This document shows positions 43,626-56,769 of a DNA stretch of 64,000 nt, piece by piece. The translations under genes and the position numbers were made by a program. Source of the DNA: Asterias rubens. Its lineage: Eukaryota; Echinodermata; Asteroidea; Forcipulatida; Asteriidae. The notes beneath the pieces are model-generated. The model was given only the letters and a program-made list of their open reading frames with translations, made no database searches and was not told the DNA's origin. Where the stretch lies: NCBI RefSeq assembly GCF_902459465.1, contig NC_047067.1:10862840-10926839 (forward strand). The letters run 5' to 3'. Each line of letters opens with the position of its first letter. The first letter of the stretch is position 1.

Positions 43626-44862
43626 CTTGGTTGACACCGTTACATACATTTGAATATAACAGTCACTTGGTGTCGTAGACAGTTGTTGTGCCGTGCCTGT
43701 TGTTGTATGTGCATCCATTGTTTGGTTGATTCACTTGTTTTGTTGGAACAGACAGATCGTGCCCGCCGTGTCTGGACAGCACAGACAATTGTTTGACGGA
43801 CGTACGTGGCTGACTGCACATATTGAATAAGACATGTATAACATTTAATGTGTGGCAAACGTGACAATGTTTACTTTTTTTAAGTGACACTTGAATAAAG
43901 GGTGGTAATTCTGTTAACTTTACATTTTTTTATTATCATGTTTTATATTAAACATAAAATTTCATATAAAATTTAAATAATAAAACATTCGGTTTTTATT
44001 GTATTTACCCATCCTACTCTGTACACGTGATTGGTTGTTGTTTGTTGAGTAAAAGGCTTTAGTTAGACATATTTGCCTAATATGTCATTTATTGTCTAGT
44101 TTGAACTCTAGTTTTGAACTCAAACAAACAGAACTGCACGCATTTTGTACTTGTAACGACCGATTAAAAAAGGTCACATACTCAGCACTTGATACAAGTG
44201 CAAATTCTGGTGCGTATTCCACAGTGGTGGCGCTTTGTAATATATACAATCTGGATTGCAGCGAGTGCCTTGACTAAAGACTATCAGCACTTGATGACAG
44301 GTCAAACAGCTGTGAGCATGTTATTCACATCTGTAAACATCATGGCGCCAATAATGTTTAACACTGTTGTAGCCACGATGGGCGGTGCCGGGTGGGCCTG
44401 CCCTAGAACTAACAAGTTTCGCCCTGCATAGAATCCCCCCATATTGCACTTCAGCAATGATGGCCCCATCTTAATGTTAATAATTTTGGTGTACTAAATT
44501 TAGATTTAAAGCAAACCACTAAAATTGGTATTGCTATATATAACACTGTTTAAAATAATGATGCCATTTTCAGCTCAGATATTCTTCATAAAGTTACACA
44601 AGAACAAGCCAGCAGGGGGACATTTTGGCAAAAAATATGCATTTCTATTCGAAAGATCATTACAGTTCCTGATGCTACAGTGAGCCTAAGGGCCAAGAAA
44701 TGAGTCTGGACAGCGGATTGGCAATTTAGATCACCAGTCGAGTGACTGCAATTGATACACTGACATAGAATTAATTTATTCCAGTACATGCAAATTAACA
44801 TTGGCAAGTTGAATTAGAATTTCATGTGAAAGATGAGCCTGGGAATAAGAGAATACACCTTG

Positions 44863-45032
44863 GCCCAATTTCATAGTTAGATGTTTGTTAGCGGAAAATT
44901 TTGCTTGAAACCCTTCTTAGCTAAGCAAAAATTATGTATTTTTGGCTGGTGGTAACCTGTTTCTGAAAGCAATACTTGTCTGTGCTTAGCAAGTTTTTGT
45001 GCTTACATTACAGGCTTTTTGAAATAGGGCCT
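44863..45032. mobile_element. MITE family F-like copy
   Basis: Opens ggcccaatttcatag and closes ggctttttgaaatagggcc. The interior has gctaagcaaaaatta and gcttagcaagtttttgtgct. Confidence 0.6.
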
Positions 45033-45034
45033 AG

Positions 45035-48000
45035 ACATCTTGATCTTACACCATAATCTTACCTCAAACTTCAGGTGTACTAGTCTTGTGCAGTTAGTCT
45101 TGTCAGACTATACTTTTCTCATGCCATCTGCAAAGAATTGAACATTAATAAAAATGTGTACTTAAACTTCGCTAAAATATCTGATGTATTTCATCTTCAT
45201 ATCTGTAGTAATCTGTTGTATTGTGTATTTTGGTTTTAACAAAAATTAAATACGCTACATATTATATGTGATGATAATGAGTGCATTTTTTAATGAGTGC
45301 ACTGTTGCAGAATGTTCCTTCCTCCATGTTTCAATGTAATGACGCGGTGAAATAAACAACATGGATGAATCCATTTTATAATATAGACACCGACCTTGTC
45401 CAATATGACCACGACCTTGCATCATTGTTAATGACTGTAAGGACTGCATTATAATGCAAGTTAGTAAGCAATGTTTAAACAAGCAACTAAATAGCTCATT
45501 GACACAACTTCAACCAATGATGTAGGAAAATATCTGAATGGACACCTGTGAAATTCAATTCTTTTAAATTTGTCATAAAAAAGCATACTCTCCTCACCCT
45601 GTTAACAACCATGTGTGCCCCCCCCCCTCCATAGATTATACAGAGGGAGGGTGCGTGCATGTAGTAACTGTGTCAGAGTTCATAATTCCATGTACAACCT
45701 CAGGCCTGCTTTTATCATGACGACACAACCCCTTTATAAAACAAATTACATAAAAAGCACCTCAAAGGCTTTAAATAACAAATTCTCAGTTAAATGTAAA
45801 CGAAACTTCAAAAAAAAAATGTCCATCAAATTCAGAAATGATCGTAGAGACGAGCATACAACCCATGTATCAACCTTCACTCATTCTTTTTCTAAAATGC
45901 AGTTTATTTGTTGTTTACTTACAGTGTTTTGCGGGTAATTTTGTACAGCAATCCCCACAAAATGTACAATATTTGTGCTTACAATTCATGCATTTTGCAA
46001 GAGAAATGAGCATGTCCACACGCATTTCAGTGCAGTGCTGAGCATTATACAATCTCTGCTTGCTCATGTTGGTTTCTAAGCACCACTACACCCAAGACAT
46101 ACAAATTCCCTTGCCACCTCATCCATGGTCTTAGTAAAAGTACCATGCAGTTGAACAAATGCATAATGTTCATTGACTCAATGGCTATTGTGTTTGGTTC
46201 TTTGGTGTTGTCTGCACTCCAAAAATTCTTATTTTTGGAAGAGTGAAAAGACCTACTGACTGCCTGTTATGTAATTCATTGCTCTGGGTTCACATCTGTT
46301 GAGTTTACAACAAAGTTACTGTGTGCCTGAAGCTCACAATGCATGTTTTGATCAAAGCATTATCGTAGTATACTGTGTTAGCCATAGGGGTATCTTTTGT
46401 GCACCCTGTTTTAAATTTGGACAACCTGTTTTATTTGTCTTTTAAATATATTAATATGTATTTTTAGTGGACAATTTGGACACAATGGAACTGTGTTAAA
46501 TTTCCAGCAAATTAATTGGAGAACTTTTTACCAAATACCATGAAAACTGGCTAAAACATGGGATTAAAGATACCAGAATCGGCAGTAGAAAACCCAAGCT
46601 GTCATTTTGATACTGAACTACCCATACCATGTACACACATACTGTTCATTGCCCATACTGCCATGTATTCACACATCACATACATTGTACATGTACAGTA
46701 CATTATCATGACTGCCGACTGTAAATGTAGCAGTTGGCCAAAACATTTCCTGAACTATGTTCGAAGTTCCCTGTCACAAGTTCCATGCACACTGAACAAT
46801 GTATCATACTCGCAGGAGAGACCATGTAGAGACGCATTATCAAGAAGGCAATCATTTAATGTGAAAGGTCACACACACACTGTACATGAATGTTCCCACC
46901 ACAACATGTACGGTTCACATGTTTTTATAATGCATGAATGATGAGTACACAGTGTGTGTATCCGTTGAATGTTGTGCATGTTGGGGCATAAGCTCATTCT
47001 TCCTGCTGGAAAATGACAAAAACATTTGTTGTGCATATGAGGGACGCTGGAGGGGAAATTTTCAGAAATTTCACTGGCTGAAAGTTCAATGGTTCAGGCC
47101 TTTTAAAATGATTTCCTTCTAACACATAGACATTAAAAGGAAATGATTTAAGCGACTTGAGCCCCCAACACAGGCATATTTAAATTCTACATTCACTGAG
47201 TACTTTTAAAAAGGGATGCAGAGATTTAGAAATTAGTTGGATGAGAATGGCAGTGAGCCAGTAATTGGGGAAAAATGTTTCAATCCCCACTTCCTTTCTT
47301 GACATTTAATTGAATTCTGACACTTGACTACAATGTAAGTTTTGTTCTTTGACAGACCAACGACTGAACTGAATTCACGGTTTGTTAAATTGATTTTCTC
47401 ATGATGGGTACTTGGGAAAATGTGAAGAAGAAAAAGAAATAGATACATATCTTTTTTTAACAAAGAGAAGCTTAGGAAAAGAGTAGTTATCTTTCTCCAT
47501 GTGAATTTGTGTTTTGTGTTTTGTGTTTTTGTTATGTCTCTAATCAAAGCATGTCCTGTTTGGTAAGCCAAGCTTCATAATTTAACCTTCAAGTCTTGAC
47601 ACTGACAGTTGTCAGAAAGATCTTGTTGGGAAAGATGATTTGATGCCTGTCTTAGATATATGGTTTGTGTCATATTCTAAAAATCAGCAGTGATTGATAT
47701 ACATGCTGTTGACGTACAGTGTAGATAGTGCAACTTCATGTCTTTGTTAGATGTTCTTGTGTAATGCATCTTCAAAGCAATTTGAGTGACTCTGGAATTT
47801 TAAATTGAGAACACCATGGAACTTGGTTTAATAAAACTTGGAATTGTGCTGTGTGGTCCAAGCCAATGGTAACGAGGCAGCAATAACTTTTGCCCAATTC
47901 ACTGTATATTTGATCGTGTAGCAAACCAATTTGACATGAAGCAATCCGAGGAAAACAAACTGTTTTTCTTCATTGTTATAACTATTATTTTTATCTCAAT

Positions 48001-48440
48001 GCATTTGGCCGTTGATAAAACAAAACATAAATTTATATACAGGTAGTCAAAAAGATGAACTGTGTTTCTATGCTAGAAAATTTGCTGCTGAAAGTGCCTT
48101 ATCATGTGGTCCAAAATACTGTCAGTTGAATTGTACATGGGAATTGCCCAGTATATACTGGGGGATTTAACTGTCTCAGTTAGAAAGTTCAAAGAACTTA
48201 TTTTCTTACTGATAATAACAGGAAGAAGATACTCGCATAAAAATGCCATTGTGGTGTGTTGGGATTTGAACAAGGGAAGGACAATGACCATTATTCTAAA
48301 CCACAAATAAAATTACTAATAAGCTGCACTGCTAATATGTACCAATGTAAAATGCGAAATCCTTTTTAAGAACGCATGGTTTGGTTTGGGTGAATATAGA
48401 CAGATTTACCCAAACCAAATAGTGTAATATTTTTGTGTCC
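45035..48440. other. Long stretch without a recognised gene
   Basis: 3.4 kb of AT-rich DNA. Scattered open frames (for example 46558-46941) have no family signature or splice support. It may be intron 1 of zinc-finger gene 2. Confidence 0.4.
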
Positions 48441-48444
48441 ACTA

Positions 48445-48607
48445 CAGGCCTTATAATTCATCTTTGAGAGGGCAAGGCATCTCCATTTTTCAAAGGGCAC
48501 TTCCATTGGAAAATTTGTCAATTGGAAACATCTGTAGGGGCACCAAGGCCAAGACCAGGGGCAACAGAGGCCATGGCCTCCGTGGCCTGCGTGTAATTCC
48601 ATGCCTG
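48445..48607. repeat. Repeat family B copy
   Basis: caggccttataattcatctt at the left, gtaattccatgcctg at the right; agagggcaaggcatc and gggcacttccattggaaaat. It ends 98 bp before zinc-finger gene 2 exon 1. Confidence 0.8.
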
Positions 48608-48705
48608 TAAATCTCAAAAAAGGCTCATTATGCACAAAGTGGGAATCGTAAACCTTATCCAGGCTCGATCAATATTAACCACCTTATTTTATTTCTACCC
48701 GACAG

Positions 48706-51700
48706 AAAAAAAGTGCGGCCATGCCCCGCATAGGTAGAAAAGGCTGTAAGCCAATCTCGGCCAGAGGTTACGCATCAGCAGGCATCCAGCATCGAATATA
48801 CATCAAACGGGAGGATGTCCCACGCTGGAACGTCATCCGAGAACGATCAGGTTACACAAAGAGCCCCGACTTCATTCACTGGTTGATTGAGGTCGCTGAA
48901 CAACATTTAAGGTGAAAAACAAACCGTATAAATTTTATCCCAAATGCAAATATAACATCTTTTAAATCGTTGCGGTACCTGCTGCTAACACGTAGGATTT
49001 GAACTGCCTCGTGCAAAGGTCTTGGGTTCGAATCCCACCCAAGTGATTTGCCTGTGGATTTTTAACCACAAAACTCGGGGAAAGTACTGAGTATGTACAG
49101 TGCTCAATACACACCGGTTAGCGTAAAAATTATTAAAAGGTCTTTCCTATGAAATGAACAAGTCAACACTGCCATCAAGCCACAAAATGGTCATTGCATA
49201 AAGACAATTTTGCGTTAAATCACACTAATTAGAACTTGGTTGGTCAAAGTTTTAGGGGAATAAAGTTTGCAGATTCTTTAGTTAAACAAGAAAATGTCCA
49301 TACATCATGTACATAGACTTTTGCTGGTATTGAAAAATAATTATCGTATTTTTGAATGATGCTTTTTGGTTAATAGTAAAACAATGAAACGTTCACAAAA
49401 GCCAGGCTGCTGGGACATGTGTTGATACCAAATATGATTAAATATTGTGTAAGCTTTTACAGAGAAAAGAAAATTAAGCGATCAGAGCATACAGATCGAA
49501 ACTTTGATTTGTCAACCACCAGTTCTTTTCAGAACCAATACTTCTCAAAAGATGCTTACATGGTGCTACCGAAAACCATCATGGTACAAATTTTCATAAT
49601 CCATTAGACATGCTCTCTGATCCTTTCTGTTTTCCCCAGTACTCATTTTCAAATGATTTCATTCCAATCCGCAGGATAAAATCCGAGTACAAAGCAGAGA
49701 GTAACTCCGGCGATGACTCACACACCAGCGACGAATCAGAGGAGAGTGGAGACGGAGACGGAGACGGCACCGACGACGACGATGAGGATGATGAAGACGG
49801 GGATGATGAGGAGGATGACAACATCCCAGACGTCAAAGAAGCGCCTCCCGATGCCACACCCATGGATGCCTCGCCCTCCTCGAACCCAGATGACCAGAAG
49901 CCAGCAGTGAAAGAGGAGGAGGAGCAGATGATCACAGATGATGGACGGAAGAGGAGAGGCTATACCGCCTTGGCCATCAAGGATGTGGCCCCAGTCATAT
50001 GCTTTGATGTGAACGCGCCTCGCCAGCTGCGACCACGCCTCAAGCTGAAGTTGAAACCACTCAAGCAGGAGGCTGTGGTGAGTTTTGAATTTGTCATCAT
50101 TAGCAAGTGTTATAAATAATAAATATATTAATAAATAAGAATTGAAATAGTGGCTTTTATATATCACTCATATCCATCACTCAGTGATGCTCAAGGCGCT
50201 TCAACATTGAGTATATCCTGCAAGGTAAGAGGGACTACGTTTGAGTTTATGAGACCTCCTCTTTTACATTCAGGGCTCGAATTTCACGCTGGACCGCAGG
50301 CCCGAGGCCAGTGATTTTAGCTTCGGTCCAGTAAACCTTATGCCGAACAAGTCCGGCGGTCTTGTGGTTTTTTTTATGCATACTAATATAGTTACTATTA
50401 CAAATAATTATATGAAATATATTATCTTTCATTAAAAAATGTATTTTAATCTCATTTAGAATAAAAGTTTTTGTGTTACTTGTCGTCAAATCAGTGTTCT
50501 GAGCACGCTTGCGGAACGTCAATCCGTCCTTTTATCACGTGCATCAGGCTGCATACAAGTTTTCCATTCAGTTTACTCATGCCCACACCTTGTACATCTA
50601 GTCTCAAACCATTTATGTTTATGCACCCGGGGAGTGAGCGAGCGGGGACGAAGGAGTGATGTGTTGGTACCCGGCGCGGCGGCACACCTTAGTACAGCGA
50701 TGTTTGTTTACCACTGACCATGTGTAAAGTCTGTTACCTTACAAAGGAGTGTTGAATTTGCATTAAGAAGGTCTGGTTGCAATACCACACATCCCTGTGT
50801 TGCATGGATTAAAAGTAAGGTCTTGTTGCCAAACGTCTTACCAACAGTGATGAGCTTCTGACTACTGTTGTCAAATTTTTGGTCAATCTTTTTTTCTGAC
50901 GATCTTTTTATGAATGATGCACGTTGCAGTGTTTTGTTGGTGATTTGCCTGTCAAATCAGAATTTTTTTTTTTGAGGCGGCGAGAATGACGTGAAGTAGG
51001 TACATGTATATGGAACTTTATTGATTGGGTTTCACAGCAAAAAAAAAAGCCTCCGTAGGGATGAAAAAGGCCTGCTGTTCTATCGTGTTAACTTTTTTTT
51101 TTCCTAATAAAATTTTGGTCTTGTAAAAAATCTTCCGGTCCAGTAAAAATTCTGAGCAACAAGCCCTGCGGTCTTGTGGATTTTTTCCCCAAATTCGAGC
51201 CCTGTTAACATAGCACCAAGTAGTGGTTTACAAGTTGCTGTGGCGCAATCAAACCAAGAACTAATAGTAAGCAAAATCAAATCAGTCACTGAGCCATAAG
51301 GAGTCTAAAAGCTGAGCGCATTACAATATTAAAAGTTAAAAGGAGTCTTGAAGCATAAACTTGAAACCAACAAAACCTCTTCAATGCAGAAACATGCTTG
51401 TTGACAAAAATAAGGATTAAAGTCAGCCCTGTCTTTAAAGTTACTAATAGACCACATAGACGAGTCCATTTTAGGTCAACTTTATTTACCCTGTGCTAGG
51501 GTTTTCCACCCTTTCTGGCGAGGCTTTTTATGAAACCCACATATGAAAACAATATTTTAATGAAATAAGTCTTTAAACTTGAGTTTGTTTTGTGCTTTGT
51601 TACAGGTTGATAAACCCAAAAGAGGCCGTAGGAAATCTCTTATAAGACATCTAAAAAAGCCCAGATTGAAAAAAGAAAGCGAGGGCTACTCCTGTAAGAA

Positions 51701-53759
51701 ATGCTGCCGCATCTTCAGCGATAGACCAGCTCTCCGTCAACATCAAATAGTTCACGCCGTAGACGACCTGACGTGCAGAGACTGCCAAATGACATTCAAC
51801 TCAAAGTCTGCCATGTGGGTCCATCGCAAAGTCCAGCACAGTGCCAAGACTCTTGCCTGTGAGCACTGCGATCTAAAATTCTCCCGGAAGTACCAGCTGA
51901 AGGAGCACATGCGCGGCCACAAAGGGGTGAAGCCTTTCGCATGTCCGACCTGCAATAAGAAGTTTCGCACCACAGCTCACCTGAGCTCCCACATGGATCT
52001 CCACAGCAACTTCCGGCGCTACCTGTGCGACCTATGTGGGCTTACATTCCACCGACGTGACCTGTTGTCCCGTCATATCATCAAACACTCACAGCCAAAG
52101 ACTTACACTTGCGAGGAATGCGGAAAGGTCTTCGCCTACAAGGTGACATTGCAAGACCACCTGATACGCCACCAGAACGTGAAAGCTGGCAAGACCCCAT
52201 ACAAGTGTCAGACCTGCTTGAAGGAGTTCTTCACCCCTAAATCATACCAGCACCACATGGGACGACATCGGGGGGAGAAGGTGTTCGCCTGCGACCAGTG
52301 CGACAAGAAATTCAAGCAGAAGTTCTACTTGGATCGCCACAAGATCATACACAGAGAGGAGAAACCCTTCACCTGCAGCAACTGTGGACGTGGGTTCACA
52401 CAGCACTCCAACATGGCTATTCATATGAGGACTCATACCGGTGAGAAACCATATCAATGTGATCTTTGTGAAAAGGCTTTCGCCCACAACGTCAGTCTGA
52501 AGACGCACAAGAAGACCGCGCACGGCATTGATTTGTGGCAGCACGATAAAACAAAGCCCATCGTCGCACTGGGAAGACCCAAAGGAGATTCCAAGAAAAA
52601 GTCCCCGCCGAAGATCCGACTGAAGTCCCGGGCCGTCGCAGCTGAGATGCAGATCCAATCTGATCTATACCAAGCTGCAGTTGAATTTGCTCGAGAGAGA
52701 CTTGCCCCTCTTGCATTCCCTGCAATTCCATCAATCCCTGCAATTCATGGATCCCCGGAGGAGCAAATGTCATCTCCTCACAGCCCATCAGACAGTGAAG
52801 AGGAGAGTCCAAGCCCTGGAAGCTCAACAGTTGATACCCATCCCACTGCAGGTATCAAACCACTGCTCGATCACCGCTCAGTCCACAACCACCAACAGGT
52901 TCATGATCGCCAACAAGCTCACGAGTGCCATTTAACTCGTGACCACCAGCCAACCCCAGACCACCTTGCAGAATCGAATGCAGCCCGTGACCAGAATCTC
53001 AATCATGATCATCAGCAGCCATCTCACAAGCTACATCCACCTCATGACAACCACCACCAAGATTTCAGACACCACCCAAACCCTGACATCCACAAGCAGA
53101 TGTCATCAGTACCACAGCAATACCAAGAGCATACCCAGCAGACACAGCAAGATATGACTGAACAACTCACACGAGGGTCTCATCAATTCCATGATCATGA
53201 GCAGCAGCAGCAATCTACTCGTGACGTACGTGAGCAGCTGACTCCAATACCACAGCCCTACCCAGAACATTCCACTGTGGAGCAGCAGAATGCAGCAGCG
53301 GTAGCAGCTGCAGCGAGCCGATCTCAAACCCCTAATTCATCAGTGAACAGCAGCATTGAACAACCGTTTGCCCACATCATCCACAACCCAGTCATGCACT
53401 CCGTCAGTGAGCACCCGTTGAGATTGGAGAAGCCCAGTTCCCCATTCAGTCACATCCTCCACTCCCCAAATGCCCACTCCGAGTACCCTTCCAGGCATGA
53501 GAAGGTCGAGCAATGGCACCATCGCAACTCTGAAGCCCTCTCCTGGATGTCCAGGGGTGTGTCTCATGCACAGCTCATGCAAGGTCTTAGAGCAGTCACA
53601 CCCAACATGATGCACCCAGTATCCCAAGCATTGGGTATGTTAAACCCAGAAGCCCAAGAGCATGTTAACCTTGTTGGGGGTTACGCCCACTCTGCCTACA
53701 TACAGAGGAGTAATTCAACGGCCTCACAGCCTATGCAGCCGCCCTCCTGGAGAAGTTAA
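48706..53759 (+). CDS. Ten-finger C2H2 zinc-finger protein with acidic and His/Gln-rich regions (3 coding exons)
   Basis: Coding exons: (acceptor at 48705) ATG 48721-48911, 49675-50077 and 51606-53759. Phases join AG|G (Arg) and GTG|GTT, giving about 915 residues from ATG 48721 (context GCGGCCATGC). The frame is open back to the acceptor, so an upstream coding exon is possible. Exon 1 encodes a compact 64-residue domain (RIYIKREDVPRWNVIRER...DFIHWLIEVAEQH). It resembles a short N-terminal module I associate with other invertebrate C2H2 proteins, but I cannot name it. Exon 2 is an Asp/Glu run followed by KRRGYTALAIKDVAPVICF. Exon 3 begins with a basic patch, then ten consecutive C2H2 fingers (about residues 226-504), some with TGEKPYQC-type linkers. 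A long His/Gln/Ser/Pro-rich tail (about 580-900) contains DHQ repeats and an alanine run. Inferred: nuclear DNA-binding regulator. AATAAA at 53891 is a candidate polyadenylation signal. Confidence 0.92.
49010..49140 (+). mobile_element. SINE family 2 copy in zinc-finger gene 2 intron
   Basis: cttgggttcgaatcccaccc (B box), tgcctgtggatttttaacca, actcggggaaagtactgagt. Same unit as 20007-20160 but with more of the head retained. Confidence 0.75.
50271..51204. mobile_element. TIR element in zinc-finger gene 2 intron 2 (about 930 bp)
   Basis: CAGGGCTCGAATTT and AAATTCGAGCCCTG form exact 14-bp terminal inverted repeats. The subterminal ggtccagtaaa ... cggtcttgtgg is found near both ends in direct orientation (50320-50370, 51128-51180). 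A CpG-rich core lies at 50630-50690. No transposase. The terminal CAGGG is hAT-like, but no clean 8-bp duplication is seen. Confidence 0.65.
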
Positions 53760-56590
53760 CTGGCAGGTTAAGTACAAAGAAAACAAAAAAAACACTCAAA
53801 TATTTGGCTGCACTATCAAATTTTGACTTTCTTATAATACACTGAAAAAGTAATTGCATATGAAATTTTGGTAAATCACTCATTTGAAATAATAAACTGG
53901 TTGAAAATTATTATCACTAAAATTGAAGTTGTTCTGACAGCCACATATTTTAGTGTACAATCACAGTGTATTTTTGGTCTTTTAAATTTACTTTAATGTA
54001 TTTTGTTTTCTTTAACAAGAACACAGTTTGGAATCAGCTCGTTGTTATTCGAGTTGATCAGGAAACTAAACCAGCCAATAAATTATTCCATAGAGTACAT
54101 GTACATTTAATGACAACAGGGTTCCAGTGGTGGTATACCAACTCACCTTACATCAATGCTGTGCCTCCGAAGTTGGATTCATTGCGATGCACCCCCATGG
54201 GACGTCCACAGAGCTCCTCCCACCACTGGGGTTACCATGCTTTCATCTGAAGTCACCCATGTTTCCTCTGATTAGGTTCACTGTTAAAATAATTAGGGAT
54301 TGTTAACCAGGCCTGTTTGCTTCATTTTTGAAAGGGCAAGGGCACTCTATGAGAAAATTACAAATTTCTACAGGAGGTTCCCCCTAAAATGTTTGAATGC
54401 ACGCAAGACTTGGTATGGTCTACATAGCTCGGTAAGTTTATAATTCATGTAGTTTTATTGACACAGTGCAGTCATCTTGGTGAGTTTTCCCTATATGCAG
54501 GTCAGTTTGTAATGCTTACTTCTGTCAATAAATAACGGGCTAGCCTTTTTTTCTTCCCCCTACGCCTACAGCCCTGGTTTGGTCAAGTGGATGTACTTGG
54601 GCAACACAAAATAAAAACAGGATGACTGCATTGTGTTTTCAGATAAATGGGTATGTCATATAATGTGGATAACGGAAATTGTTTATTGGAAACGTGTACA
54701 TGGTTGAGTATATCAAATACACATTGCGTCAATGTGCTGTAGGGTTAGCATGTATTACTGCCACAGAGCTGTAAAGACTAATGGTGAAAGTAGGACAAGA
54801 CGAGGCTTCATGTTGAAAAGGTCACTGCCATATATTTGCAGCTTTTCTGCAGACTCTGCAAGATCGCATAATTCCAATTCTCAATGATGAAACATCTTGC
54901 CCAGTTTGCACTTAACTGTCATTTAAGAGTAATGAACCGTTCTGAGAAATGTGCATTACACATCACACAGGACCAATGGCATTGTGGCCATCCAAAGTAC
55001 AATGCAAAGTGTCTAACTCTAGGACACAAGTGTCCAGACCGGAACTCAAACCCACACTCTGCTGATCAGAATCGTCAGAGCCATGAGTCTAGGGCTTTTC
55101 ACCGCTCGGCAATGACGTGCCACAGTTATAGCTAATAAGGCCATGGGGTTATTTCATGTGCAGAGTCTGCAGAAAGCCTGCATAGTGCTCTTTTATGACG
55201 AGTAGCCTTTTTAAAGTGCTTCATGCTTGGAACAAACCAATGTGTGTGTTAACTAATCGCTAGTTATATGTTACAGGTGAACAGTAATGTCTATGTGTGT
55301 ATTTAGCAAAAGGAGAACACGGCATAGGTTAACAAACGTTGAAGTTAGTGCATATATATATGTCTTGTACATGTACTGTATGTTAGAATGGAGGCAGATA
55401 AAGAAATTCGCTGCGATAGTGAAAGGCCATTGTTTGTCCGCCATTTTGCGGACTTATAATTATATTTAATCTTTAGCAGTACCAGAGATCTTCATTAACA
55501 TAAGGTAGAAACCAGTGGTTTTGAGGGCATTCGTAGAGGACATTACCTTGGTTGTCTAGTGTAGTATTGTTCACTATGTGAAGGTTGATCATTCAATCAA
55601 AGTCAGAGTCTGTGTTTTTTTGCTGAAGAAGACCTAGAAATTAACAAAAGAGCCTTGTTTTTTGCATTGTTCTGGGGGGCCAGATGCCTTTAGGTAAATC
55701 TTCACAGTAGCAATGCACCAGTAGGAACTTGAAATGTCTTGGTTTTGTTGATGGTGTTCATTTAGGAGCCGAGTGTGTAACAGAGAAGTCTGTTTTATAT
55801 TGTATACAAATTATATGTGCACAGATTTATAGTCAGGTGTACTCTAATCGTCTGTCCGTTTGTTTTTGTCTTGAGTTTTTTCGGCTGTGCTTGTACAAAC
55901 ATATGCAACATTTTTGTGACACAAACGTTTTATGGTTGAAAATTCCACTACTTGGTGACCTATTTGTAGGAGTAGCTGTGTTTTGGTTTGGTGCGTGGCT
56001 TTGGTGGAAAGACCTTATTACATGTAGGTAGGACTTAAAGTGCACATTTAAAATTGACGAGTAAGATGGGTTTGCTTCAATGACAACCAAGACGCTTTGC
56101 AAATGATCATGGCGAAGTCTTCAAAAGACATTCTTCTCTAGAATCGTAATGCTCTGAATGCAATTTTTCAACTCGTGTGCATGTGGTTGCTAGTATCTTA
56201 AATAAGTTCTTTTGTAAATGCCCTCCGAACCAGAAAAGTCAAATGTACCATCGGATATCTTTGTAGAAACTACATGAGGGGTAAATTTAGGCAGCAGTAT
56301 ACCACATACATGTGCATGCACATGTAGTGTTATTGCTAGTGTTGTGAATGCGTGCCTAGAAGTCGGAATATGTGTGTGTGTAATCATGGAGGCTCCATGG
56401 TGTAATCAAGGGTGAAATGCACCCTCAGCTCATCTCTAATTGTACTTGTCCATGTATGTTACTTTGTACAGTGGAAGTGAAACCAAAGCAAATCATTGTT
56501 TAGTCATTGGTGATCGGAGATACCATTTATTGTAGATTCAATCTTGGTGAAAAAAAGTAGGTAAAGATGGGTAGGGGCTGATTCATTATA
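53760..56590. other. Zinc-finger gene 2 3' flank and spacer
   Basis: AATAAA at 53891 gives a likely short 3' UTR. 54309-54400 is a family B fragment. 55020-55130 is an inverted tRNA-like SINE head (cacactctgctgatcagaat, caccgctcggcaatgac). No coding exon seen in the rest. Confidence 0.45.
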
Positions 56591-56593
56591 ACA

Positions 56594-56765
56594 CAGGCCT
56601 GGAATTACACGTAGGCCACTGGGCGGCAGCCATGGCCACCCTTTGCCAATGGTATTGGCCTTGTTGCCCTTCAAAAGTTTCCCATGGACTTTAAGATTTT
56701 CCAGTGGAAGTGCCCTTTGCAAAATGAAAATGGCCTTGCTCTTTTCAAGATGAATTCCAGGCCTG
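56594..56765. repeat. Repeat family B copy, complete
   Basis: CAGGCCTGGAATTACACGTA at the left and GATGAATTCCAGGCCTG at the right show the terminal inverted repeats of the family most clearly. Between them: gtggaagtgccctttgcaaa and gttgcccttcaaaag. Confidence 0.85.
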
Positions 56766-56769
56766 GTAA

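Noticed and set aside
49594-50167. Minus-strand Ser-rich frames opposite zinc-finger gene 2 exon 2
   Set aside because: They are shadows of the Asp/Glu-coding GAC/GAT/GAG run on the plus strand.
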